IMG/VR virus record: IMGVR_UViG_3300046542_000291
Span: 239,641-303,640 of that record
Origin: a virus
DNA length: 64,000 bases
Reading direction: 5' to 3' (one strand)
Below are positions 7,384 through 15,652 of the stretch, in pieces. The notes under the pieces are model-generated. The model worked only from the letters and a program-made list of their open reading frames with translations. It searched no databases and had not been told where the DNA came from. Within the stretch, counting starts at the first letter, position 1. Every line of letters starts with the position of its first letter. Made by a program: the position numbers and the translations under genes.

Positions 7384-7771
7384 AGACTTCGTGTTTCCAC
7401 CCATCGAACAACAGAGCATCATGGGTGATACTGCGGCTATCTACCGACAGACCGAAGCCATCGAAGATACCCGCGAAGGTGACTTCCTGACCGAAGGCTC
7501 GGAAGCAGATGCGCTCGAAGATGAACTTATCCACTTCGGTGAGAAGAGGTTGGACCAACTCTTCCTTTTCACCGTTCATGAACTCGACGATAATGTTGGC
7601 GTAGTCACCCTGATTCTGGACAGTCAGTTTCTGGATGATTACGTTGTGGTGTTTCATCTTGGCGAACACACAGCGTTCACCGAAGTAGTTACCGAGCTGA
7701 CGCAGGCCAACAGTCAGGCCGCGCAGCTTGGTAGTATTGGGGGCTTTCGGATCGTACGTGTTGTGGGACAT
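7382..7771 (-). CDS. Hypothetical protein (129 aa)
   Basis: I chose the ATG at 7771, two bases after the stop of the gene upstream; AGG precedes it by a few bases. The protein is soluble, with a central beta-rich region (HHNVIIQKLTVQNQ) and a Phe-rich C-terminal half. Its last codon and stop overlap the early promoter that serves the next unit. Possible distant paralogue of 6475-6894. Function unknown. Confidence 0.75.
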   Translation of the reverse strand: MSHNTYDPKAPNTTKLRGLTVGLRQLGNYFGERCVFAKMKHHNVIIQKLTVQNQGDYANIIVEFMNGEKEELVQPLLTEVDKFIFERICFRAFGQEVTFAGIFDGFGLSVDSRSITHDALLFDGWKHEV

Positions 7772-7772
7772 A

Positions 7773-8087
7773 TTACACCTGTGCTTTGAAGTTGTCGATA
7801 GAGTGAGCAATGCGTTTGTTGCATTCCTCGTTGAACCAGTTACGGTTAGCCCGAGTACCAGCGATCAGCAGGTAGCCTGCCTTACGGGCACCGTTGGTGG
7901 CTTCGTGAACCTGGAAGGCTGCTGGAGCAACCGATTGCTTACCCATGAAGATACGCAGCTCGTCATCGAAGTTCTTCAGAGCGGTATCCAGCTTGTTGTT
8001 GGCACGGCTCTTCTGCCATTCGTCCAGAGCAACTTCGGCGGCAACACAAACAGCAACAACCAGAGCTATTTTAACGAAAGAGTTCAT
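7773..8087 (-). CDS. Membrane-anchored small protein (104 aa)
   Basis: Starts MNSFVKIALVVAVCVAAEVA. The anchor closely matches MNAFVKLIVGATVLVAG of the next gene and MNTLTKIAVVAASCVG at 5027. The remaining 85 residues form a charged, probably helical, cytoplasmic or periplasmic domain with a basic C-terminus. Function unknown. Confidence 0.8.
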   Translation of the reverse strand: MNSFVKIALVVAVCVAAEVALDEWQKSRANNKLDTALKNFDDELRIFMGKQSVAPAAFQVHEATNGARKAGYLLIAGTRANRNWFNEECNKRIAHSIDNFKAQV

Positions 8088-8129
8088 TTACACGTTTCCC
8101 TATTTTCTTTGGATTGGAGGTGGATCGAA

Positions 8130-8450
8130 TTACAGATCGATATCGTAGGTCAGGTAATCGGCGTAAGTGCTGATTACCGCATTGCGATAGTCTTCGGCGA
8201 ACGAGTAAGTGTCACCAAGATCGTTCATACCACAATCGATCAGATGAGCGGTGGCTGTAGCCCACTTGGCCGAGGATACTTCGGGGTGCTCGCGGCTCAG
8301 TGTAGTATCGCTATCCAGGATGTCGGAGAGACGGGCTGGGAGCTTCTTCATCAAAGCGCTGTGACGACGGTGAGTGTTAGCGAAGTCGATACCTTTCCAA
8401 CCAGCAACCAGTACGGTAGCGCCAACAATCAGTTTAACGAATGCATTCAT
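8130..8450 (-). CDS. Membrane-anchored small protein (106 aa)
   Basis: N-terminal anchor MNAFVKLIVGATVLVAG, then a soluble tail with HRRHSALMKKL and a Tyr/Asp-rich C-terminus. It is the first gene after the early promoter at 8486-8518. It shares only the anchor with its neighbours; the tail is unrelated. Function unknown. Confidence 0.8.
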   Translation of the reverse strand: MNAFVKLIVGATVLVAGWKGIDFANTHRRHSALMKKLPARLSDILDSDTTLSREHPEVSSAKWATATAHLIDCGMNDLGDTYSFAEDYRNAVISTYADYLTYDIDL

Positions 8451-8485
8451 GAGTGGTTTCCTTTGGAGTAAGTAGGTTTATTCAC

Positions 8486-8518
8486 GGAAGTAATATAGCT
8501 GTTTAATTGCTTTCAATC
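8486..8518 (-). promoter_or_regulatory. Leftward early promoter
   Basis: Same layout as 7351: GATTGAAAGC, AT-rich spacer, TATATTACTT. It ends about 36 bases before the start at 8450. Confidence 0.85.
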
Positions 8519-8538
8519 TAGTTTAAGTAATGCGTCAT

Positions 8539-8562
8539 AAAGCCACTCCGAAGAGTGGCTTT
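8539..8562 (-). terminator. Terminator of the macrodomain gene
   Basis: AAAGCCACTC and GAGTGGCTTT form a perfect 10-bp stem around CGAA (UUCG leftward), followed by the tag ATGACGCATT. Confidence 0.8.
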
Positions 8563-8570
8563 AGAACGAC

Positions 8571-9053
8571 TCACTCGACAACTTCTTCTTGCATCCATGG
8601 AGGGTAGATTACCACCATCTCGTTGGGCATCTGCTCAGAGGCCTGTTTGATCATTTCGGATACCAGAGGGAACTTCAGATTACCGTTACCGCAACCCAGA
8701 GGTGGAACAACGATCTTCCATTTCGGATTGATCTCACCGTCCTCTTCACCGACGTGCTCTGTCATCCAGTGCAGTCCTTCGGCGATGTAGTCGTAGCGAG
8801 AGTCATTCCGCCAGTTCTCTTTGGTGGGGAACATCATGTAATGCTTGCCATCTTCCGCTTGGTAGATGGCTGGATTACCGATGGTGATGATTTTCATTTT
8901 GCAGTCATGCTTGTAGCGTTTGAACAACTCTGGGAACTTGATCGCGAAATTCTCCGCCAATCCCTTGCCCATAGCACCGACTGTGTTAACTGTGATGAGG
9001 TAAAGATCACCTGACTCTTGAAAGATGTCCTTACCGATTACGAAATTAGCCAT
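8571..9053 (-). CDS. DarG-type macrodomain protein
   Basis: 160 aa, the length of a stand-alone macrodomain. Ligand-binding motifs are visible in order: VNTVGAMGKGLAENF (residues 22-36), FPTKENWRNDS (75-85) and VPPLGCGNGNL (116-126). These match the DarG/TARG1-like branch, whose members bind ADP-ribose and remove it from nucleotides or proteins. DarG is the antitoxin that reverses DNA ADP-ribosylation by DarT, and DarTG is known as an anti-phage defence. An early phage copy could therefore protect phage DNA; that role is inference. No DarT-like toxin gene is adjacent. An O-acetyl-ADP-ribose or Appr-1''-p hydrolase role is the alternative. Confidence 0.85.
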   Translation of the reverse strand: MANFVIGKDIFQESGDLYLITVNTVGAMGKGLAENFAIKFPELFKRYKHDCKMKIITIGNPAIYQAEDGKHYMMFPTKENWRNDSRYDYIAEGLHWMTEHVGEEDGEINPKWKIVVPPLGCGNGNLKFPLVSEMIKQASEQMPNEMVVIYPPWMQEEVVE

Positions 9054-9123
9054 GATAATGGCTCCCTATGAAAGTGATCTAAAGAGAGAGTTTAAGGAAC
9101 CCACTCATTAGATTGAACACGTT

Positions 9124-9291
9124 TCAAGACTTCAACGTGTCTTTCAATTTAATGCCGGCCAGAGTCAAACCAATAGCGGTTGTGACCAAGGCCAACCCCT
9201 GGGTGGCGTACTTCAACACCATCGTGTTATGGTGCATTTTCGCCTGTGCTGCCTTACGTTCTTCGTCGGTTTTATACGAGCTATGGAACAT
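9124..9291 (-). CDS. Small membrane protein (55 aa)
   Basis: I chose the ATG at 9291 because GGAG lies eight bases upstream. The polar N-terminus MFHSSYKTDEERKAAQAKMH is followed by a hydrophobic segment (about residues 29-47, GLALVTTAIGLTLAG). It is the first gene after the early promoter at 9392. Confidence 0.7.
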   Translation of the reverse strand: MFHSSYKTDEERKAAQAKMHHNTMVLKYATQGLALVTTAIGLTLAGIKLKDTLKS

Positions 9292-9339
9292 GGTTGAAAC
9301 TCCGGGAAAAAGAAATCGTAATGCGGATAAAGGAAGATA

Positions 9340-9362
9340 CCCGAGCCTCAAAAGAGGCAGGG
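9340..9362 (-). promoter_or_regulatory. Hairpin in the early leader
   Basis: GCCTC-AAAA-GAGGC with an outer CCC/GGG pairing lies between the promoter at 9392 and the start at 9291. It could be an attenuator or a 5' stabiliser. Confidence 0.4.
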
Positions 9363-9391
9363 GTATTAGGGGACTACTGCTGGTTATACAC

Positions 9392-9424
9392 GAAAGTAAT
9401 ATACACTTTAAAAAGCTTTCAATC
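9392..9424 (-). promoter_or_regulatory. Leftward early promoter
   Basis: GATTGAAAGC, a TTTTTAAA spacer, then TATATTACTTTC, matching the copies at 7351 and 8486. Confidence 0.85.
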
Positions 9425-9427
9425 GTG

Positions 9428-9874
9428 TTATCGACGTCCGCTGAACTCGCGGGGGATCATCGACTTCAACCAACGGCGTTCAGATTTCTTTTTCTTTGGG
9501 GTGAAGGTCACGTAGTGATTACCGTACAGTGCGATGTGGGTATCGTGAATACGGCGCATTGATTGTGGCTTGATACCGTCGTTCAATGCAACGCTAATGC
9601 CCTGCTCCTTCAATACCTTCTTCCACTCATCCAGGTAGAGTGGTGGAACTGCATGGAATGCTTCGAAGTCGAACTCCACGATCTCGTGATCCCGGGCCAG
9701 AAAGCGAGCAGCCTGCATTTCATTCATCAGGTCAGGCATCATTCTACGGAACCTGGATTCGGCGCGTGCGCTATTTACGATCACACTGATGAGCCAACCG
9801 AATAAGAACAAGAGCCATGGGACAGAAGCGTAACCCAATAATTGCATGATCATGTCAAAGTAGTTAAACGTCAT
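9428..9874 (-). CDS. Membrane-anchored protein (148 aa)
   Basis: A hydrophobic segment (about residues 12-34, LLGYASVPWLLFLFGWLISVIV) is followed by a soluble domain with FEAFHAVPPLYLDEW and a strongly basic C-terminus (PKKKKSERRWLK). The basic tail suggests contact with nucleic acid or membrane lipid. Function unknown. Confidence 0.75.
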   Translation of the reverse strand: MTFNYFDMIMQLLGYASVPWLLFLFGWLISVIVNSARAESRFRRMMPDLMNEMQAARFLARDHEIVEFDFEAFHAVPPLYLDEWKKVLKEQGISVALNDGIKPQSMRRIHDTHIALYGNHYVTFTPKKKKSERRWLKSMIPREFSGRR

Positions 9875-9909
9875 AAAAGCTTTTCCTTATTTTCAGCGTT
9901 TGAAGTGAA

Positions 9910-10080
9910 TTACAGCCCGTGGTAAGCGACTGTAAATACCAGAAAGATCAGAGTGAAAACCGTCAAGCCTCTAACGGTAATCCAACTCTTTGGTTGTTCA
10001 GGGGGATTCGGGTTGGAGCGCGGTTGTTGATCATCAGGTGTAGCTTGGCGTGGTGCGGGATCAATGTAACGAACAGCCAT
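9910..10080 (-). CDS. Tail-anchored small membrane protein (56 aa)
   Basis: The frame MAVRYIDPAPRQATPDD... starts at 10080 and stops at 9910. A proline-rich, Gln-rich N-terminus of about 34 residues precedes a single C-terminal hydrophobic helix (LTVFTLIFLVFTVAYHG). The early promoter at 10112 lies just upstream. Too short for usual cut-offs, but promoter position and composition support it. Confidence 0.7.
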   Translation of the reverse strand: MAVRYIDPAPRQATPDDQQPRSNPNPPEQPKSWITVRGLTVFTLIFLVFTVAYHGL

Positions 10081-10111
10081 GGTCAAGCCCTCTTGTGTGT
10101 ATTAGATTCAC

Positions 10112-10144
10112 AAAAGTAATATAGGCTTTTAAATGCTTTCAATC
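10112..10144 (-). promoter_or_regulatory. Leftward early promoter
   Basis: GATTGAAAGC, an ATTTAAAA spacer, then TATATTACTTTT. The upstream box also encodes the last residues and stop of the 10129-10503 gene. Confidence 0.85.
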
Positions 10145-10503
10145 AACCCAAACACGATACCGGTGATTTCTCCTTCAATGTCGTTGATCATGGTAAAGGT
10201 CTTAGCTTCCTTCGCCATGCAATCCAGAGCTCCCTTTAACAACCGGTACAGGTGATCAAAGCTGTGAATGAAATACGTTGGATAAATTTCGAATTGGTGT
10301 AGGTACTTAGTGAACGCTTCATAGAAAGCGTTGTACGTTACGGCATCCTTGGTCACATGGAAGTTATGCCGGGCTACCAGGTAGCTACCAACAAGCGAGA
10401 AGATCTCACTGACGTTCTTGTAGTCCAAGGTCAGAGCTTCTTTCAGTCCCCCCAGGAAGTTGTACGTCCAGACGGGATCAACACGGATGAAAACATTTTC
10501 CAT
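10129..10503 (-). CDS. Hypothetical protein (124 aa)
   Basis: Starts MENVFIRVDPVWTYNFLGG at 10503. It is an aromatic-rich soluble protein, probably helical, without a recognised motif. Its 3' end overlaps the early promoter of the next unit, so the promoter box is also coding sequence. A terminator for the structural operon lies just upstream. Confidence 0.75.
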   Translation of the reverse strand: MENVFIRVDPVWTYNFLGGLKEALTLDYKNVSEIFSLVGSYLVARHNFHVTKDAVTYNAFYEAFTKYLHQFEIYPTYFIHSFDHLYRLLKGALDCMAKEAKTFTMINDIEGEITGIVFGLIESI

Positions 10504-10522
10504 TTATAGTAACCTAAATAAA

Positions 10523-10542
10523 GTCCTCCCCGAAGGGAGGAC
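10523..10542 (-). terminator. Terminator of the 15.6-10.5 kb unit
   Basis: GTCCTCCC and GGGAGGAC pair around CGAA, with TTTATTTAGG following leftward and an ATGTCGTC tag on the stop-codon side. Confidence 0.8.
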
Positions 10543-10550
10543 ATATGTCG

Positions 10551-11945
10551 TCAAGTGACAGTTGGACCCAGATCCGTTTTGGGAACGTCTTCGCCATCCT
10601 TTCGGTTGATGAAGATAGCAAGCGTGACAATTCCGGGATATCTTGAAGCCTTAGCACTGTTATCCGCCGGCTTACGCTGTTCGTCTACACCTAATAGCAC
10701 ACCGTAGTATATTTCTACTAGGTTCCCGTTCACCGACATGAACTTCACAGGCATGCCTGGATAGAGCAAGTCTGTATCGCCATGCCACCATTCCATCTTC
10801 ACAAACTGTCCACGGCGTTTAGCCATTTCGGAGTAATGCTTGAATGGATTGGAAGTTGCTCTGTCTACTGCCCAACGGATGTTGTTGTAACCCGTCTGGA
10901 GAACTTCTGTCCCTACTTCGAAAAGATTGGATGCACGATCCACCAAGGTGCGGTTATCCTTCTCCACACCGAATTCCCCTAAGAACTTCGTCACATCACT
11001 GAAGCGTAGCCCGTTACCCTGCGTCAGGCTTTGTGCAAGCCCTTTGTCGAGGCTCTTGGCGTCACCTGTGGCAATGACGGTGATATCGTTCTCTCGCACC
11101 TTATACGTGCGCTCAGCGCCTTGGTAGCGATCGTTCGGTACGTTGATGACCTTGAGGGTCTTCGCATTCTTTCGATAGCGCAACGTATCGTAGAGGGGAT
11201 AGATGTACCAGTACTGGTCTTGTAGATACCGGCCGAGTCCAGTGGCGTAAACACCACCTTCGTCATTCTGCAAGTAGGCTGGAATATCCTTGATCATGAT
11301 CCCATCGGGGAAGTTGATTTGTTTTCTGATCTCAGTGTTAAAACCATCGACCGTATTGATCCCGAGGATGCGTTGGTGTTCCGCACCTTTCTGGTTCTGT
11401 AGCGTTTCCGCAAGAGCCGACTGCATGGCCATCATGGTTGTGCACTGGCGCAGTGTTGTGCCGTACGACATCATGTTGACACGGTAAGCCGATTCTTCAA
11501 TGAGCTGAAGAGCGACGGGAATCATTCCGACCTGGTTCATCGCTTCGCGCGATTTCAACTGAGAGCTCTTACCCGACAAAGACATGTCCTGTTGGGTGAT
11601 GAGTACAGCTCTGTAACGAATCGTTTCAATCTGCCGTGTAGGGTCGGGAGAAGTGGTGTTGATCTTCAGGGGAACGTACTTCACTTCCATAACCAAGTTG
11701 TCTCGGTTAGGGACGATGTCGTACTGGTAGTCCCCCATTAGGTACATCACTTCAACCATCCGGTGGTCGGCAAACTGTTTCCCTGCGTAATCACGGTTGA
11801 GGTGGTAGAAATCGGTGCGCATGGGCGTCAACCACTGGCCTTCCTTGACCATGAGGTTTAGATCGATACGCCAATTGGAGTTCGAATCCCCGGACGCTTT
11901 AATCTCATCCACTTCTCGCATGATTTGCGTGCTGTCAATGGACAT
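10551..11945 (-). CDS. Probable virion structural protein (464 aa)
   Basis: I chose the ATG at 11945 because GGAGG lies upstream and the start meets the preceding stop. The protein is soluble and has no membrane segment. It is the last of four leftward genes (15585 to 10551) packed end to end after the inner-body-like genes, a position held by virion genes in phiKZ relatives. No catalytic motif recognised. The virion role is inferred from position. Confidence 0.75.
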   Translation of the reverse strand: MSIDSTQIMREVDEIKASGDSNSNWRIDLNLMVKEGQWLTPMRTDFYHLNRDYAGKQFADHRMVEVMYLMGDYQYDIVPNRDNLVMEVKYVPLKINTTSPDPTRQIETIRYRAVLITQQDMSLSGKSSQLKSREAMNQVGMIPVALQLIEESAYRVNMMSYGTTLRQCTTMMAMQSALAETLQNQKGAEHQRILGINTVDGFNTEIRKQINFPDGIMIKDIPAYLQNDEGGVYATGLGRYLQDQYWYIYPLYDTLRYRKNAKTLKVINVPNDRYQGAERTYKVRENDITVIATGDAKSLDKGLAQSLTQGNGLRFSDVTKFLGEFGVEKDNRTLVDRASNLFEVGTEVLQTGYNNIRWAVDRATSNPFKHYSEMAKRRGQFVKMEWWHGDTDLLYPGMPVKFMSVNGNLVEIYYGVLLGVDEQRKPADNSAKASRYPGIVTLAIFINRKDGEDVPKTDLGPTVT

Positions 11946-11946
11946 C

Positions 11947-12528
11947 TCAATCCTCCAAGATGTAACGCTCGATGATATCAACCATCGACGTGTAAGGTTT
12001 AAGATGACCGGCAGCATCAGCAATACGTTTAGCAGCGTATCGTTCGGCGGCAGCCAGGTTACGACGGCGATTCAAATGCATGATCCGCTCAAAGATACCC
12101 GAGGGGTTTACATGATCCCCTGGTTTAATACGCATAGCCTCTGCGTAGATCTCGAGTGCGACCATCTCCAATAGACGAAGATCTTCAATTGGAGGGAACG
12201 CTCCAGGTGGTAACCCGGAGTATGTCAGATCCAGCCAATTCCGGAAGTGCTCCTGAATGTCGCTGTACATCTGAACACAGTCTTCCCGATTCATGATGGC
12301 GAAAGGGTGGCCTTCGGACAGAATGATTGCCAAACCCGCCAACGTTTGTTTCACGTCGACTAGCTGGTTCATCCGTTCTCTGTCTACCTTTTTATCACCG
12401 GTGGCCGGGACACCGTTCTTACGAATGTAATCAGCACTGTACTGTGACAGGGTCGGAACCTTTACGTGATAACGCAAGTTCCAAATCCGCCACGCAGCAG
12501 TGTGCCGTGTAACTAATGGCTTTTCCAT
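11947..12528 (-). CDS. Hypothetical protein in structural operon (193 aa)
   Basis: Helical, charged protein starting MEKPLVTRHTAAWRIWNLRY. The C-terminal third is an Arg/Ala-rich helix (RRRNLAAAERYAAKRIADA). It lies between two large structural-like genes with almost no spacing. Perhaps a tail, neck or assembly protein; not recognised. Confidence 0.75.
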   Translation of the reverse strand: MEKPLVTRHTAAWRIWNLRYHVKVPTLSQYSADYIRKNGVPATGDKKVDRERMNQLVDVKQTLAGLAIILSEGHPFAIMNREDCVQMYSDIQEHFRNWLDLTYSGLPPGAFPPIEDLRLLEMVALEIYAEAMRIKPGDHVNPSGIFERIMHLNRRRNLAAAERYAAKRIADAAGHLKPYTSMVDIIERYILED

Positions 12529-12536
12529 GTTGATAC

Positions 12537-13958
12537 CTATTTGGCGTATTTGAGCAGGGCGATTACTGCAGGGTAGTAATAGAACCTTTCAAGATTGTCC
12601 CAATACAGAACATTCTCCAGCATTGCATCAAACTGCTGTAGGTTCAACTCTTCGCCTTTGATCATAGAAGTGATCAGCATCTCCAGCTTAGACTGCAAGT
12701 GCTTATCACAGCGGTAGAACGATTCAGTGAAGACGTAATAACAATCACGGTTCACTGGGTGGATATCAGCCGGTACCCGATAAGGGGTAGAGGCATTGAA
12801 ACGTTCTTCCTCGGGAGGAATACGTTTGAACCACGGTGCATCCCGATCCATCTGTTTGATGTACGGACCAGGGAATGGCCGGCGAGGGCGACCCTCGTGA
12901 AAAGGGATACCCATAGGCCGTGCACGATCTTCACCATCGTACTGGCTATCCACATCAGTCGGTGCTTCCATCGGGAAGACCATTCGAGGGATACCGGTAT
13001 AACCGATAGCTTGCATCTCAGGACGCCAGCGCGAGATCTGAGTCGACACCAAGTGTGCTCGCTCCGTAGAGTCAGCGATCTTGTACATGTCGTGGTAAAG
13101 GACAGCATCCCAAACGGTATTCTGTCGCATCACTGGTTCAGACTGAACGTTGAGTTGCTTGACCTTACGCATACGACCATGCATGTTCGTGTCAACCATA
13201 GCGATCATGGCGTTAGTCACGAAGTGGTCGTAGGTCTTGTAGAGCTGATCCGGAACCAGGAAGGTGGAATGCTCAACCGAGAAGAAATCCGTTACATAGT
13301 TGTTGACCAACGTACGCAACAGTTTTGCATAACGATCCGAACGCTCTTTCTCTTCACCAGAAATGAATGGACCGCATCCGCTTGCCAAGGAGGCAGCAGA
13401 GTACCACCACTCTTTGATCGTCTTACGTTTCAGGTCGTCCAGACGTTCTTTGGTCAGTTCACCAACCTGCTTCCATTCCACCGCGTAAGTGGAACCTTCC
13501 TGGATGGTCACCCGTTTAGCCGAGGTGATGGTAAACAAACCAGTACGACCGTCACCGATACCGGCAGCGAACATGTCATGCTTGTTCGGCGTCAGGTAAC
13601 CGTAGGTGTGACCAGAACCTGTCCGTGCCCACGTGTTAATGGTGTCGTCTTGAGTTTGGTCAAGCGCGCTGTTCACTTTCAACAGGATGTTGTGCAACCA
13701 GCGGTACTGTTGGTAGGCCGGTTCACGGGCTACGTTCTGCACCATTGGCTGTTGGTTCTTGGTGAGTACTTGAGACCAGTAGTCCACCACCCAGTTGGAA
13801 CCGTTCGTCCAGGCCATCATGTGCGAAGGCGCAGCGTACTCCAAATCGATGGTGATGCCACGATAGACCTCAGGCTCCATCAGGACCGCATCGGGGAGAG
13901 GACCATCTCCTTCAACACAGGGTACATCCGGTTGTTTAGCTTTCTTGATAATTGCCAT
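12537..13958 (-). CDS. Probable virion structural protein (473 aa)
   Basis: I chose the ATG at 13958 because AAGGA lies seven bases upstream, giving a 23-base overlap with the gene upstream. The product is soluble, rich in Tyr/Trp, with a proline-rich stretch around residues 360-400 (GRPRRPFPGPY). No family recognised. Its place in the structural operon suggests a tail or head-tail protein. Confidence 0.75.
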   Translation of the reverse strand: MAIIKKAKQPDVPCVEGDGPLPDAVLMEPEVYRGITIDLEYAAPSHMMAWTNGSNWVVDYWSQVLTKNQQPMVQNVAREPAYQQYRWLHNILLKVNSALDQTQDDTINTWARTGSGHTYGYLTPNKHDMFAAGIGDGRTGLFTITSAKRVTIQEGSTYAVEWKQVGELTKERLDDLKRKTIKEWWYSAASLASGCGPFISGEEKERSDRYAKLLRTLVNNYVTDFFSVEHSTFLVPDQLYKTYDHFVTNAMIAMVDTNMHGRMRKVKQLNVQSEPVMRQNTVWDAVLYHDMYKIADSTERAHLVSTQISRWRPEMQAIGYTGIPRMVFPMEAPTDVDSQYDGEDRARPMGIPFHEGRPRRPFPGPYIKQMDRDAPWFKRIPPEEERFNASTPYRVPADIHPVNRDCYYVFTESFYRCDKHLQSKLEMLITSMIKGEELNLQQFDAMLENVLYWDNLERFYYYPAVIALLKYAK

Positions 13959-15585
13959 CGTCTGTCCTTCTTGTTGCAATGATCCCTGAGTTGAGAATGT
14001 TGAAAGGACCGTAGAACTTTCCGTTCATGTAACGACCCACGTACTTGTCCATTTCCTTACGGGCAGTCGTGACGTCATTCTGGAAGATCACACCGGACTT
14101 ATACGTGTCAACGTCTTTGGTCCAGTCGGTCGTCCCTTCACCCGGACATTCTGGGGAAGCATATCGTTCTTTCGCAGTAGCCCCCAGCAACTTCATTTCC
14201 GAGATAGGCTTACGCCCTACAGAAACGTTGAAGAGTCGGCACAGGTTCCAGAACACCGTCGGGTAACGACGCAAACATTGGAACGTGCTATCCGGAACAG
14301 CCCACCAGTTCACATCCACAGAAATCTGCAGGTGATAGTAAAGTGTCGGGTCAAGATCAGCTGGAGCACGAACAGCCAATGTGACCGGATCAATCTCCAG
14401 TGCTACACGCATCCGCTCATTGTTCTGGTAAAGCCAGAAGTTGAACAACCCACCTGGTCGTTGAATAGCCTTTGAACCCACGGTTGCAAAGTACTCCAGG
14501 AACCACTCAGTGAATTCCCAGTCGCCCAGATCGGTAAGGTGCAGCAGTGTCCGTAGATCGGACTTCTCCAAGACACACAACCCACAGTAGAACGTAAACG
14601 ATTCCCGGGGCTTGTCGTTGGTCGTCCAATCATTCACCGCTGGATACTGAACGTACTCGATGCCGTGTGGTCGAGGCAGAATAACCGAATGGTCCAACGG
14701 GCCACGGATGGCAGTTGTCTTCCGATCGATCTGCTGGTAGTTCGAGTAAGGAGCCTTTGGCCAGAACATGTCATGCATCGGGTTCTGGTGAGCAACCAAT
14801 GGATAACGGCAATACAGGTGGGTCGGACGATCGTAACGCATAGTGAAGGTTACAGTCGAGGTGTAGGCACCTGCCCCATCCGACGTCTGTACTGGAGCAT
14901 CTGGACCCGCCGTAAAGTCAAACCAACCAACAATGTCCACCTGGTGCTCGCGGATAGCGGGTTCCTGGTGGGTGTTGATCAGTGTGGCGATCTCAGTGTT
15001 GTTTTGCCAGAAGCGTCCAGAGAAGTATTCCTCCCACGTTTCATCGATTGGCCACTCACTGCACTGGATCGTGTCGTAAACGCCTCTGATGATTGCCTGG
15101 AGAGGCTTAGGGACCATGTAGTGGTACTTAACGCCAAAGGTGTACTCCGCGCCACCACGAGACAACCGAATACGCTGATCATCCAACCAACGCTTGGCAT
15201 GAACCACGCCGCTGGCTTGATACTCAATGTCAACTCGGAAGTCTACGTAACGTCGAACCGGTGTAACCGTTACGTCACGGATTGGGTCTTCCCACACCTT
15301 TAAGTTGAGGTGGGTATTAACAGCGGAGGTTAAGGTAAACCCTTCATCTGCAATCTCCGTGTAACGGACAACCATGCGTGCTTCTGGGTCATAATGAATC
15401 TTTGTTTTGCAGCAGCCTCCAAACGTGCCGTCATCCATTGGAACTTTGTCGGTTTCTCCTGGGAGATACACAACCGTGTCTTCTGGAATCGTCATGGCCC
15501 GGGACAGCTGGCTCATCACATCCACAGCCACACGTCGCTCGATGGACTCAGAGGTGTCTGGAAGGACTATTAATGCATGGGGCAT
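13936..15585 (-). CDS. Probable virion structural protein (549 aa)
   Basis: First gene of the 15.6-10.5 kb unit, with GAGGA upstream of the ATG at 15585. The sequence alternates short beta-type stretches with aromatic residues, typical of tail or baseplate proteins. No enzyme motif found. A tetraloop terminator separates it from the acidic inner-body-like gene upstream. Confidence 0.75.
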   Translation of the reverse strand: MPHALIVLPDTSESIERRVAVDVMSQLSRAMTIPEDTVVYLPGETDKVPMDDGTFGGCCKTKIHYDPEARMVVRYTEIADEGFTLTSAVNTHLNLKVWEDPIRDVTVTPVRRYVDFRVDIEYQASGVVHAKRWLDDQRIRLSRGGAEYTFGVKYHYMVPKPLQAIIRGVYDTIQCSEWPIDETWEEYFSGRFWQNNTEIATLINTHQEPAIREHQVDIVGWFDFTAGPDAPVQTSDGAGAYTSTVTFTMRYDRPTHLYCRYPLVAHQNPMHDMFWPKAPYSNYQQIDRKTTAIRGPLDHSVILPRPHGIEYVQYPAVNDWTTNDKPRESFTFYCGLCVLEKSDLRTLLHLTDLGDWEFTEWFLEYFATVGSKAIQRPGGLFNFWLYQNNERMRVALEIDPVTLAVRAPADLDPTLYYHLQISVDVNWWAVPDSTFQCLRRYPTVFWNLCRLFNVSVGRKPISEMKLLGATAKERYASPECPGEGTTDWTKDVDTYKSGVIFQNDVTTARKEMDKYVGRYMNGKFYGPFNILNSGIIATRRTDDGNYQES

Positions 15586-15627
15586 GTCTAATCCTCATGT
15601 TAGTAAGTTCATAAGATCCGGCATAAA

Positions 15628-15645
15628 GCCTCCCCGAAGGGAGGC
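15628..15645 (-). terminator. Terminator of the acidic inner-body-like gene
   Basis: GCCTCCC-CGAA-GGGAGGC hairpin; leftward it reads into TTTATGCCGG, the recurrent tag. Confidence 0.85.
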
Positions 15646-15652
15646 CGTATGT

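Noticed and set aside
9069-9087. Early-promoter-like TAGATCACTTTCATA before the macrodomain gene
   Set aside because: Two core mismatches and no GATTGAAAGC box; the position is right but the match is too weak to list as a promoter.
12699-13982. Rightward frame of 427 codons opposite the 473-aa structural gene
   Set aside because: No ribosome site, implausible composition, and the leftward gene fits the operon exactly.
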